Notes: a model not told the origin generated them from the sequence alone. A stretch of 14,990 bases of DNA from Bacteroidota bacterium (GCA_016844425.1 JAERML010000007.1:1-14990), one strand, 5' to 3'. Positions 1-7,278 are shown, counted from the stretch's first letter. A program made the numbers and translations.

Positions 1-368
1 CTATCGTGCCACCGCCGCGCGGTCTTCAGACGGATCGTAACGACATTCTTCTGATCAATCTCAACAAACTCTCCCAGCCCATCTTCATACACAACGCCAC
101 TCGGTCTGGCAGTCAGATTGAACAACCCGTCGAACTGCACCTCGTCGAGTTTGTCGGCAAGGGCGTTCGTGCTGGGGAGATGAGGGTCGACGGCCGGCTT
201 CTGGTGAGCGATGTATGGAATGACGATTTCGCCGGAGAGGTCCGGTCGTGACAGGAAATAGTAAGCGATGCCGCCTCCAATCAGCACCACTCCAGCTACC
301 ACAAGGTAGAGCGTTCGTTTTGATGATCGCGGTTTTTGCAGGGGGTTTTGCGTTGTACTTGGTTCCAC
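1..368 (-). CDS. Membrane-anchored protein resembling family 5 solute-binding proteins (partial, N-terminus only)
   Basis: Only the first 122 codons are present; the gene continues past the left edge. A GTG start at 368 is chosen because it has GGAG 8 nt upstream and an in-frame TAA lies six codons before it. The N-terminus has a basic patch (residues 12-18, KPRSSKR) followed by one hydrophobic helix (about 19-39), so the protein is probably anchored in the cytoplasmic membrane and faces outward. Residues 61-122 contain DPHLPSTNALADK, VQFDGLF and, near the edge, TIRLKTARRWHD. These resemble the start of peptide/nickel-type extracellular solute-binding proteins, where a 'FDGL' stretch is followed by 'LRxGxxWHDG'. 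Known members of that family capture oligopeptides or other ligands for an ABC transporter, but no transporter gene is visible here. It lies 61 bp downstream of the lipoprotein gene on the same strand, so co-transcription is likely. The family call rests on short motifs. Confidence 0.6.
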   Translation of the reverse strand, partial: MEPSTTQNPLQKPRSSKRTLYLVVAGVVLIGGGIAYYFLSRPDLSGEIVIPYIAHQKPAVDPHLPSTNALADKLDEVQFDGLFNLTARPSGVVYEDGLGEFVEIDQKNVVTIRLKTARRWHD

Positions 369-429
369 GAGATGGTCTCCTAATTAAAGAGGAAAAAGTG
401 CACAACCTATGTCTACCAGCTCCCGCAAA

Positions 430-2655
430 TCAATTCTTCCGGATGATGGGGACTTGCGCCATTGCGCTGACTTCAAACACACGGAACCCCGGATAGTTGA
501 ACCGCACCTCAAGGACGTGCCTGCCTTCCTTGTCCATCTGGACCGGGGTGATCAGCGCCTCGTAGTTGTTTGCTGCTGTGGGGGACGTAATCCTGAAGCG
601 TCCCTCATTCTTGATCGGCTTCTTATCAATGGTGATGGACTCGTACCACTGCTTTTCCCCGGCCTTCTCGGCGATTTCCTGGGGAAGCTTCACGTTCACA
701 TCGAACACCGGGAATTGTGCTTCCGTCGGGATCTCCAATCTGATCCGGAACATATACTCGTTCACACCCTGCTTGTTGCTGGTGACCGGCAGAGCGAAGA
801 CCTTGCGATACTCCTTCGGGCGGACCACCCACTTTGCTATCTGCACGTCGCATTCGGTAATGAGGCCCTTCACCTGCTTATCTTCGCCCCTGTAGAACTT
901 TCCATGCTCGACAATCGCCCGGGCTTTCTCAACGCCACGGTCCCGCATACTTCTGGTAAGTTCGCCATAGATACTCTTGATGGAGCTCTCCGGGAACTGG
1001 AAATACTTGATGTGGTCGAGATAGCCCTCGACCTGTTTTCGCTTCTGGAGAACGTCGGTTCCGCCGCCTGAGCTGAATGTCAATTGATGGACAGGCAGGA
1101 AAGCCGAATCCATATAGAGCTCCGCGACGTTGTCGATTGCCATTTCATGTGCCTTGATGAACGCGTTGATGCGCTGTTCGGAAGCGGACTTCACGCCCGA
1201 GAGAAGTTCATCCTCGAACCGTTTTACAAGTGCGAGCCGCTGTGTGGGAATATCGGGCGATTCCGAAAGGCCGCGCGTTTCATACAGCCCGCGCAAGGAC
1301 TGCTCGGCAGGTGCCCAGGAGCGGTCGCGTATCTGTCCCGCCACGATGCCGGACGTCTGGTACATCGTCAGGAGCTCAGTTGCCCTGTTGGCAGCATTGG
1401 CCAGTTCTCTGCCGAGGATGGCGGTGCATGGGTAATTCCCGTAGCGTTCAAACCTCCCGGTCTGGTGCTCGGGAATTGCTCCCCTCAACTCTGTTGCTTT
1501 GGAAAGGAGATCCGCATAGAATGATTCCGGGGGTGATAGGATGTGGCTTGCGAAGAAGGTCTTCAACGCCTGAAACTTGCTGTTGCTGCTCTTCAGCCCT
1601 TCGACTTCTGCATTGAACCTGTTGACAAACCGGATGACATTCTCCGTTTCTGGCGGAGTTTGTTGCCCGCACGCGCGGTACAGACCGCCCACCACTTCAG
1701 CCGAAGGGGCAGGGCTGATTGCTGTTATGTCTCCCTTACTCCTCAGGAGGTTTTCGAAGTATGGAGCCATCTCGGAAAGACGACCGGTGAGTACCTGAGC
1801 CGCCTTTGCCCTGACGCCCGGGGTGAAGCGGTCCTTCTCGGAAAGAACGCCCGTGAAATATGGAGCGGACTCGAGGAACATGGCGGTGTTGCCGCGAGTC
1901 TCCTTCTCTTTCTTGAAGAGGTTCAGGATGGCGCTGTAGTTTTCCTGGAACGACAGTTCATCGTCAACGCCCTTCCGGAGAGCGACGTATTGCTCGTACG
2001 CTGTGTCTCGTGATGCGGCGATATCCGGCGGGAAGACTTTTTCCAGTTGCGTCAGCTCGTTTTCCATGAAGGAGATTTTGGTGCTGCGTTGCTCAACTCC
2101 CGTGATCTCGCGAGCCACGTCAATTTTCTCCAGGTCGAAGTTGGCGTCGATCGAGTTGTACGTTGACCTGTCCACACGGTTCCCTGCAAGCACCTCCTTG
2201 TACTCTGCATACTTGTTTTCAAACGTGTACCGCCATTGGGGGACGTAACGATAGCTGATCGACAGCACGAGGTCTTGCCGGACATCCTCAATCACCCAAA
2301 AGAAAGTGGGAGCCTGCGCATCGACTTTATACACGAGGATACTATCACTGGAGCTTGCGTCATCGGCGATGGGCGTGATTTGGCCCTTTCCGTCGTCGAA
2401 CGACGTTGTAAGGTAGGTGTGTAGCAGAGGTTTGGAAGACGTTACGATGACGAGATTGAAGCGATCCTTCGAGGGACCCGGGAACTTGATGAAGTACTTG
2501 CCGTCCTTGTCGAGCTCAAACTGATCCTCGTCATCTTTGAGCTCGATGTACCCGCGTTCAAGAGGGATGACCGGCGGTTCGGGCTCCAGCTCCTTGAATG
2601 TGGCGCAGCCTGGTATGAGGATTAAGAATACGGCAAGGAACACATGGCGTTTCAT
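430..2655 (-). CDS. Predicted lipoprotein of unknown function, 741 aa
   Basis: I do not recognise this family. The ATG at 2655 is preferred over an in-frame TTG at 2685 because it has GGAG 8 nt upstream and the predicted -10 box lies at 2695-2700, which puts transcription start almost on the TTG. The N-terminus is a short lipoprotein-type signal: KRH, a hydrophobic stretch, then IPGC with Cys17 as the likely lipidated residue. Pro at -2 is not the classical lipobox, so lipidation is probable rather than certain. After a Pro/Glu-rich linker (22-31), residues about 35-150 look beta-rich. Residues about 155-600 look mostly helical, with many charged Glu/Lys/Arg positions. The last 130 or so look beta-rich again, ending in IIRKN. 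No catalytic motif is evident. The layout suggests an envelope scaffold or binding role, perhaps with the solute-binding-like protein encoded just downstream, but that is inference from position only. Confidence 0.85.
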   Translation of the reverse strand: MKRHVFLAVFLILIPGCATFKELEPEPPVIPLERGYIELKDDEDQFELDKDGKYFIKFPGPSKDRFNLVIVTSSKPLLHTYLTTSFDDGKGQITPIADDASSSDSILVYKVDAQAPTFFWVIEDVRQDLVLSISYRYVPQWRYTFENKYAEYKEVLAGNRVDRSTYNSIDANFDLEKIDVAREITGVEQRSTKISFMENELTQLEKVFPPDIAASRDTAYEQYVALRKGVDDELSFQENYSAILNLFKKEKETRGNTAMFLESAPYFTGVLSEKDRFTPGVRAKAAQVLTGRLSEMAPYFENLLRSKGDITAISPAPSAEVVGGLYRACGQQTPPETENVIRFVNRFNAEVEGLKSSNSKFQALKTFFASHILSPPESFYADLLSKATELRGAIPEHQTGRFERYGNYPCTAILGRELANAANRATELLTMYQTSGIVAGQIRDRSWAPAEQSLRGLYETRGLSESPDIPTQRLALVKRFEDELLSGVKSASEQRINAFIKAHEMAIDNVAELYMDSAFLPVHQLTFSSGGGTDVLQKRKQVEGYLDHIKYFQFPESSIKSIYGELTRSMRDRGVEKARAIVEHGKFYRGEDKQVKGLITECDVQIAKWVVRPKEYRKVFALPVTSNKQGVNEYMFRIRLEIPTEAQFPVFDVNVKLPQEIAEKAGEKQWYESITIDKKPIKNEGRFRITSPTAANNYEALITPVQMDKEGRHVLEVRFNYPGFRVFEVSAMAQVPIIRKN

Positions 2656-2694
2656 CCGTCTGTCTCCGAATGGTGGGGAAGTCAATCACACAGC

Positions 2695-2723
2695 AATATA
2701 ACAAGTTTGCATCCGCGTGCAAA
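2695..2723 (-). promoter_or_regulatory. Predicted promoter of the lipoprotein gene, with inverted repeat over the -35
   Basis: On the minus strand, TTTGCA (2723-2718, four of six matches to TTGACA) and TATATT (2700-2695, five of six to TATAAT) are 17 bp apart. This predicts a transcript starting near 2688 with a leader of about 33 nt to the ATG at 2655. The -35 is one arm of the inverted repeat TTTGCA-N6-TGCAAA (2706-2723), so a repressor or activator could bind there. Prediction only. Confidence 0.5.
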
Positions 2724-2813
2724 TTAGAATTTGTTAATTGCTTGCCCGCCGTGCCTGGTATTGAGCTTACTTTTTCAGAATAGCGCGAGACTCGTCATGG
2801 CTTTCTTTGGCTG

Positions 2814-4223
2814 CTAGTGTCCCGTACTGTTCCCTGAAAACTGTTTAACCAATTCACCGACCACGGACTTTGCATCACCGAACAGCATGAAGGTCCTGTC
2901 TGCGAAATAGAGCTCGTTGTCGATACCCGCAAACCCGGGGTTCTTGCTCCGCTTGATAGCATAGACGGTCTTTGCCTTGTCGGCATCGATGATCGGCATG
3001 CCGTAAATAGGTGTGGACTTGTCGTAGCGTGCTGCAGGATTCACCACATCGTTCGCTCCAATGACTAACGCAACGTCACATTGTGGCATTTCGGGATTGA
3101 TGTCGTCCATTTCAGCAAGATCGCTGTACGGGATGTTTGCCTCAGCCAGTAAAACGTTCATGTGCCCTGGCATGCGTCCAGCAACGGGGTGAATCGCGAA
3201 CTTGACAGAGATGCCGCGCTTCGTGAGAAGTTCATATAACTCCCGAACACGATGTTGGGCTTGGGCAACGGCCATCCCATATCCGGGGATGATGACCACA
3301 GACGATGCTTGCTCGAGGACCAGTGCCGCACCTTCGATCGTTTCCTCCTTATAACGTTTCTGTTCACCACCGGCCTTGGATGCCCGAACGGTGCCGAACG
3401 CACCGAAAAGCACGTTGGTGAACGAACGATTCATTGCGCGGCACATGATGATGGAGAGAATGAGACCGCTCGAACCGTCCAACGCGCCTGCTGTAATGAG
3501 CAACTTGTTATCCAGCACGAAGCCCATCGCGACTGCCGAGAGTCCGGCATACGCATTCAGGATCGAAATAACAGTTGGCATATCTGCGCCGCCGATGGGA
3601 ATTATGAGAAGCACGCCAAAGGCAAGCGCCAAGACGATGATGGTCGGGAATACCATGCCGGCCCACGCCCCAGTTGGATCAAGGACAAGGAAGATTCCTA
3701 ACGCAAGCGCAAATGCGAAGAGCGCAAGGTTAATGACGTTCTGCATGGGATACGTCACAGGACGTTGAGGGATCCACTTCAGTTCCTGAAGCTTGCCTGC
3801 CGCCATCAGACTGCCGGTGAACGTGAGGAATCCGAGGATTACTTCAATGACGATGGCGGACACGCGAAACGGCGTGAGGTGTTCCGGGCCTTCGCTGGTC
3901 CAGAGATAGTACTTTGCGGTTCCAACAAGCCCGGCCGCAAGCCCGCCGAACGCGTGAGAGAGTGCCGTCCGCTGAGGCACAGCCGTAAGCGGAACGCGTG
4001 AGAGAGGGATGCCAACAACAAAGCCTGCAATGATCGCGAGGACAATCCAACCATGATTGACGATCTCTGGTTGTATCCATGTTGCAACGACAGCGAGCAT
4101 CATCGCTGCGACACCAGCGAATACACTCCGGCGCGCAGTCTTGGGGCTGTTCATCCAGTAGAGCGAAAAGATAAACAGCACCGCTGCCGCAATATAGGCA
4201 ACCTGTACGAGAGGGTACGTCAT
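2814..4223 (-). CDS. pntB: NAD(P) transhydrogenase, beta subunit (membrane domain plus NADP(H)-binding domain)
   Basis: This 469-residue protein is full length for PntB. It carries most of the proton channel (domain II) and the NADP(H)-binding domain III of the enzyme that drives NADH + NADP+ to NAD+ + NADPH with the proton gradient. Residues 1-275 contain about eight to nine hydrophobic helices. ALSHAFGG places His90 at the site of the functional E. coli beta-His91, and ILNAYAG places Asn223 near beta-Asn222. The C-terminal 180 residues show GYGMAVAQAQ (314-323), HPVAGRMPGHMNVLLAEA (345-362), GANDVVNPAA (389-398) and KRSKNPGFAGIDNELYF (424-440), all hallmarks of NADP(H) binding in domain III. 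The start ATG (4223) overlaps the pntAB stop by 4 bp (ATGA), with AAGGAGG 7 nt upstream inside pntAB, so translational coupling is likely. Last gene of the operon; no convincing terminator was seen after it. Confidence 0.97.
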   Translation of the reverse strand: MTYPLVQVAYIAAAVLFIFSLYWMNSPKTARRSVFAGVAAMMLAVVATWIQPEIVNHGWIVLAIIAGFVVGIPLSRVPLTAVPQRTALSHAFGGLAAGLVGTAKYYLWTSEGPEHLTPFRVSAIVIEVILGFLTFTGSLMAAGKLQELKWIPQRPVTYPMQNVINLALFAFALALGIFLVLDPTGAWAGMVFPTIIVLALAFGVLLIIPIGGADMPTVISILNAYAGLSAVAMGFVLDNKLLITAGALDGSSGLILSIIMCRAMNRSFTNVLFGAFGTVRASKAGGEQKRYKEETIEGAALVLEQASSVVIIPGYGMAVAQAQHRVRELYELLTKRGISVKFAIHPVAGRMPGHMNVLLAEANIPYSDLAEMDDINPEMPQCDVALVIGANDVVNPAARYDKSTPIYGMPIIDADKAKTVYAIKRSKNPGFAGIDNELYFADRTFMLFGDAKSVVGELVKQFSGNSTGH

Positions 4224-4648
4224 GGCTTTGCCTCCTTCCGCTCCTGCCCGCCAGCCTCCTGTCGGGCTGGCTTGAACATCTTCAGCATCCGATCGGTGAT
4301 CAGGAATCCGCTGACGATGTTTGTCATCGAGGCAAAGAGAGCAATAGCACCAAGGATCCGAATGTCCGTGGGATAATCGGAGCCCGTGACGATGATAGAC
4401 CCAACCACGGCAATCGCGGAGATTGCGTTAGTGATGGACATGAGAGGAGTGTGTAACAGACGGGAGACACGTGCGATAACACCAACCCCGATAAACGTTG
4501 AAAGGACAAATACAAACAAAAGGGACCAGTAATCTGTCTGCGCTTCCGCCGCCGGATGCTCAGTCGGTGGCGATGTTGACTGGGATGCCGCGACGAGCGT
4601 GAGAGAGACCAGGAGGACAGCAAGAAGAAGAATTCGTCGTTGCGTCAT
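4220..4648 (-). CDS. pntAB: NAD(P) transhydrogenase, small membrane alpha-2 subunit, with signal-peptide-like N-terminus
   Basis: This 142-residue protein is the small membrane component of a three-gene transhydrogenase, equivalent to the C-terminal membrane part of E. coli PntA. The diagnostic segment LLHTPLMSITNAISAI is at residues 64-79, followed by two more hydrophobic helices (about 76-88 and 97-117) and a polar tail. The ATG at 4648 is chosen for its AGGAGG 9 nt upstream, which lies in the last codons of pntAA; the stop of pntAA is only 2 bp away. Unusually, residues 1-22 look like a cleavable signal peptide (RR, then about 16 hydrophobic residues, then AAS), followed by a polar Pro/Ser/Thr linker (23-39) before the first family helix. 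As I recall, the Rhodospirillum-type subunit lacks this. It may be cleaved, or act as an additional membrane helix. The function call itself is secure. Confidence 0.94.
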   Translation of the reverse strand: MTQRRILLLAVLLVSLTLVAASQSTSPPTEHPAAEAQTDYWSLLFVFVLSTFIGVGVIARVSRLLHTPLMSITNAISAIAVVGSIIVTGSDYPTDIRILGAIALFASMTNIVSGFLITDRMLKMFKPARQEAGGQERKEAKP

Positions 4649-4650
4649 GA

Positions 4651-5790
4651 TCAGTTTCCTCCTTGTTGAAGTGCCGCTCGAACACTTTCGTTGACTATCC
4701 CCCCGTTGCGCGTGATGCACGCTCCCTTGATGATCTCATCGTTGAAATCAGGGGTTGCATCCACGCTGGGATAAAGAAGCTTGAAGAGATTGGTGACGTT
4801 CTTTGAATACATCAGGCTGGCATCCACAGGGATCGTTGCCGGCAGGTTCACCGCGCCGATGATGATGACGCCATGCTTCTCCACGGTTTTCCCCGGCTCG
4901 GTGAGTTCACAGTTGCCTCCCTGCTCAGCCGCAAGGTCAACGATCACGGAGCCCGGTCTCATGAGCTTCACCATTTCTTCGGTGATGAGGATGGGTGCTT
5001 TCTTGCCGAAGACCTGGGCGGTTGAGATCGCAACATCCACCTTCGGCATCCGACCACTCAGCATCTCTTTCTGCTTCTTCAAAAATTCCGCCGATTGCTC
5101 TTTGGCGTATCCCCCGGCGGTCTCGAGGTTCTCGGTGATCTCCATCTCGAGAAACGCCGCGCCGAGGCTCTTCACCTGCTCCTTCACCGCTGCACGGACA
5201 TCGAACGCCTCCACTTTTGCGCCGAGCCGCTTTGCCGTCGCGATCGCCTGGAGGCCTGCCACACCCGCGCCGAGTACCAACACAGTTGCGGGGGGGACGG
5301 TCCCGGCTGCCGTCATCAGAAGGGGAAACATCTTACCGAGCTTCTCTGTTGCGAGCAGAACGGCCTTGTATCCTGCAACAGTTGCCATGGAGCTGAGCGC
5401 GTCCATGCTCTGCGCACGTGTGATGCGCGGAATGTATTCCATAGAGAAAGCTGTGATCTTGCGTTGCAGAAAGGTCTGTACAAGATCCGGGTTGCTCAGC
5501 GGCGCAAAGAACCCGATGTAGGTAGAGCCCTCCCGCAAGCGGTCGGCATCGTGTTTTGGAGGCTGGACTTTGAAGACGATGTCTGCTTCATTGTAAAGAA
5601 CCGCAGCATCCGTCACGAGGCGCGCGCCTACCTTCACGTACTCTTCATCGGGGTGAGAAGCGGCCAGACCGGCACCGCTCTCGATAAGCACCTCATGCTT
5701 GTCCTTGATGAGTAATGGAACGAGGGAAGGGATGAGCGCGACGCGTGTTTCGCCGACGGATGTTTCTTTTGGGACAGCAATTCGTGCCAT
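4651..5790 (-). CDS. pntAA: NAD(P) transhydrogenase, NAD(H)-binding alpha-1 subunit
   Basis: The product is a 379-residue cytoplasmic domain I protein that binds NAD(H) and passes hydride to NADP+ on PntB. It is colinear with the Rhodospirillum rubrum subunit: RVALIP near the N-terminus (16-21), the 'RQD' loop PRITRAQSMDALSS (121-134; Arg122, Gln127, Asp130 and Ser133 match the known NAD contacts), the Rossmann loop GAGVAGL (174-180), the acidic ribose contact in AFDVRAAVKEQV (Asp197), the mobile-loop sequence GGYAKE (226-231) and SVIVDLAAEQGGNCE (281-295). It ends about residue 379, so the membrane helices found in E. coli PntA are encoded separately. The ATG at 5790 has AAGGA 8 nt upstream and starts the protein with the family-typical MARIAVPKE. 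An in-frame GTG at 5922 would add 44 residues unlike the family. First gene of the operon. Confidence 0.97.
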   Translation of the reverse strand: MARIAVPKETSVGETRVALIPSLVPLLIKDKHEVLIESGAGLAASHPDEEYVKVGARLVTDAAVLYNEADIVFKVQPPKHDADRLREGSTYIGFFAPLSNPDLVQTFLQRKITAFSMEYIPRITRAQSMDALSSMATVAGYKAVLLATEKLGKMFPLLMTAAGTVPPATVLVLGAGVAGLQAIATAKRLGAKVEAFDVRAAVKEQVKSLGAAFLEMEITENLETAGGYAKEQSAEFLKKQKEMLSGRMPKVDVAISTAQVFGKKAPILITEEMVKLMRPGSVIVDLAAEQGGNCELTEPGKTVEKHGVIIIGAVNLPATIPVDASLMYSKNVTNLFKLLYPSVDATPDFNDEIIKGACITRNGGIVNESVRAALQQGGN

Positions 5791-5871
5791 ACGGGATTTC
5801 CTTGCGTTTGAGAGTAGAGCGGCTGCTGCACTGAGTGGTTCGATGCTGCGGGCGATGGAATTGGCCACTCC

Positions 5872-5902
5872 ATGGTACAAAAAAGAGTTGAATACATCAA
5901 CT
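5872..5902 (-). promoter_or_regulatory. Possible promoter of the transhydrogenase operon, with inverted repeat
   Basis: Minus-strand TTGATG (5900-5895) and TACCAT (5877-5872) are 17 bp apart, each matching four of six consensus bases. This would give a leader of about 75 nt. The -35 lies within the inverted repeat AGTTGA-N5-TCAACT (5886-5902), which could serve as an operator. The -10 is weak, so this is tentative. Confidence 0.3.
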
Positions 5903-6021
5903 TGATCGCCTTGAATCGGCACGTATCATGCCAGCTCTGTTGCCTCGTTCCTGCAGGGTTCCGGGAGTCGAATTCTCAAACATGGCGACCATACCTCTTG
6001 TTCTTGCCAAGAATGATATGA

Positions 6022-6053
6022 AGAGGTAGGGCTGCAAGGCCCTCTCTACCTCT
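6022..6053. repeat. Strong imperfect hairpin in the pntAA/transporter intergenic region
   Basis: AGAGGTAG (6022-6029) and CTACCTCT (6046-6053) form a perfect 8-bp stem. An inner GGC/GCC pairing (6030-6032 with 6039-6041) closes a TGCAAG loop, leaving a small bulge on the 3' side. No T-run follows on either strand, so it is not a standard intrinsic terminator. It could be a protein-binding site, a boundary between divergent units or a remnant repeat. Confidence 0.55.
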
Positions 6054-6111
6054 CAAGGTGCATCGTCAAGGCCCATATCCGCTGAGGGCGAGGGTTGTTC
6101 ATCCCGGCCAC

Positions 6112-6140
6112 TCGACATTCTCCGGCAAGGTGCTTATTAT
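6112..6140 (+). promoter_or_regulatory. Predicted sigma70-type promoter of the cation transporter gene
   Basis: TCGACA (6112-6117) and TATTAT (6135-6140) each match five of six consensus bases and are 17 bp apart. Transcription would start near 6147, leaving about 30 nt before the ATG at 6177. This is the best-scoring promoter I see in the window. Confidence 0.6.
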
Positions 6141-6176
6141 TGAGATAGTCTTTTCCACAATTGAAACCGGCCGCGT

Positions 6177-7088
6177 ATGAATGCGAACGAACGATCCACC
6201 CAACTCTTCGCCATTCGTCTCTCTCTTGCTGTTGGTGCCATCATGCTGGCAGGCAAATGGTACGCATACCTGATCACCGGCTCCGCGGCGATTCTCTCCG
6301 ATGCGGCCGAATCGGTCGTGCATATCATTGCTGTCGCGTTTGCCGCGTTCAGCATGTGGCTCAGTTTTCAGCCGGCGGACAAGAGTCACCCGTACGGACA
6401 CGACAAGATCTCCTACTTCTCCGCGGGGTCGGAAGGGTTTCTCATTGTTCTCGCTGCTGCGTTCATCATCTACGAAGCTGTACGGAAGCTGCTCGGTGAG
6501 ATCACGCTGGAGAATCTCGACACAGGAACATACATCGTGTTCGGTGCATCGGTTGTCAATCTTGCACTCGGCGCCTATCTGGTACGGCAGGGAAGACGGG
6601 GGAAGTCACTAATCCTGATTGCGAACGGCAAGCATGTGCTCACCGACTCATGGACGAGTTTCGGGGTGGTGGTGGGATTACTGCTGATGCTCTGGACTGG
6701 CTGGCTGCCGTTCGATCCCTTGATTGCGATTGCGGTGGCCCTCAATATTCTCTGGTCTGGCGGAAAGCTGATACGTCAGTCTGTGGGTGGGTTGATGGAC
6801 GAGAGCAATCCGCAACTGGAGCGATCAATCCGGACTGTGCTTGACGCAGAAACGAGTCGGCGGAAACTGGAGTACCACGAACTCCGCTATCGCGAGGCGG
6901 GGAATACAGTGTGGGTGGAGTACCATCTTCTGTTTCCGGCGGAAACGACGTTGGAAAGCGCCCACCGCTGTGCCACCGAGATTGAGGCGGCCTTGACAGG
7001 CTCATTACCGGGCGGGGTGCATGTCACGAGTCACCTCGAACCGGTGCTTGAGCACGATGAAATCCACACCGAGGGACTGAAACACTAG
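6177..7088 (+). CDS. Cation diffusion facilitator (CDF) family metal transporter
   Basis: This 303-residue inner-membrane protein belongs to the CDF family, proton-coupled exporters of Zn2+, Fe2+, Mn2+ or similar metals that work as dimers. It shows about six hydrophobic helices in residues 12-200. Metal-site candidates are Asp42 and Glu45 in helix 2 (SDAAES), the helix 2-3 loop HPYGHD (71-76), and His153 and Asp157 in helix 5 (HVLTDS). The C-terminal cytoplasmic domain (about 207-303) has several histidines (234, 250, 263, 282, 286) and ends in LEHDEIHTEGLKH, which may bind metal. The helix 2 motif is Asp-Ala-Ala-Glu rather than the DxxxD of E. coli FieF, so substrate cannot be assigned from the motif alone. 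The ATG at 6177 is the only sensible start; its ribosome site is weak. No metal-responsive regulator gene is nearby. Confidence 0.92.
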   Translation: MNANERSTQLFAIRLSLAVGAIMLAGKWYAYLITGSAAILSDAAESVVHIIAVAFAAFSMWLSFQPADKSHPYGHDKISYFSAGSEGFLIVLAAAFIIYEAVRKLLGEITLENLDTGTYIVFGASVVNLALGAYLVRQGRRGKSLILIANGKHVLTDSWTSFGVVVGLLLMLWTGWLPFDPLIAIAVALNILWSGGKLIRQSVGGLMDESNPQLERSIRTVLDAETSRRKLEYHELRYREAGNTVWVEYHLLFPAETTLESAHRCATEIEAALTGSLPGGVHVTSHLEPVLEHDEIHTEGLKH

Positions 7089-7110
7089 TAAGAAGTATGA
7101 AAAGAAAACC

Positions 7111-7255
7111 GCTCCGCCTGCTCGCCGACGTCCGAAGGACTCAGGCGAGCCTGCCTCGTCGCCATTCAAGAGGCGGGCAGGCAAGCCGCCAAGGACACTT
7201 AAAGGAGATAAAGTGTTCTCAACAACCTTGGCGTTCTTGGCGCCATGGCGGTTCA
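7111..7255. repeat. Composite inverted-repeat element rich in CTTGGCG, between the transporter and hydrolase genes
   Basis: Several nested palindromes are packed here. GCTCGCC (7120-7126) pairs with GGCGAGC (7144-7150), with an inner GTCC-GAA-GGAC hairpin. GCCTGCC (7149-7155) pairs with GGCAGGC (7176-7182). GGCGG (7172-7176) pairs with CCGCC (7186-7190). CGCCAAGG (7187-7194) pairs with CCTTGGCG (7226-7233), enclosing ACACTT/AAGTGT (7195-7200/7211-7216). TTGGCG recurs at 7228-7233 and 7238-7243, followed by the related ATGGCGG. From memory this resembles 'CCAAGGCGCCAAGAACG' interspersed repeats seen in many environmental genomes; I cannot verify copy number here. It carries AAAGGAG in a loop, directly before a GTG in frame with the hydrolase. 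Confidence 0.6.
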
Positions 7256-7278
7256 TTCAAGTGAGGGAGATGTTGTCT

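Larger units (their letters stand above)
5791..6176. other. Divergent intergenic region between pntAA and the cation transporter
   Basis: I see no gene in these 386 bases. It holds the possible pnt promoter (5872-5902), a 13-base palindrome TTCTTGCCAAGAA (6001-6013), a strong hairpin (6022-6053) and a good plus-strand promoter (6112-6140). The long in-frame extension of pntAA into this region does not resemble the family. No tRNA or recognised riboswitch fold was apparent. Confidence 0.7.

Noticed and set aside
409..1071. A 220-codon plus-strand open frame opposite the lipoprotein gene
   Set aside because: It lacks a good ribosome site. The minus-strand frame has a signal sequence, promoter and much greater length.
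4781..5521. A 246-codon plus-strand open frame opposite pntAA
   Set aside because: It is antisense to a strongly conserved gene; its Ser/Thr/Arg-rich product is typical of a shadow frame.
5791..5922. GTG at 5922 as the start of pntAA
   Set aside because: It would add 44 residues unlike the family; the ATG at 5790 has a good ribosome site and gives the canonical MARIAVPKE start.
6022..6176. A metal riboswitch in the leader of the CDF gene
   Set aside because: The predicted transcript starts near 6147, downstream of the hairpin, leaving about 30 nt. No known riboswitch core was recognised.
7005..7256. A minus-strand frame beginning MNRHGAKNAK across the intergenic repeat
   Set aside because: It is the translated repeat element running into the antisense of the transporter gene, with no ribosome site or plausible product.
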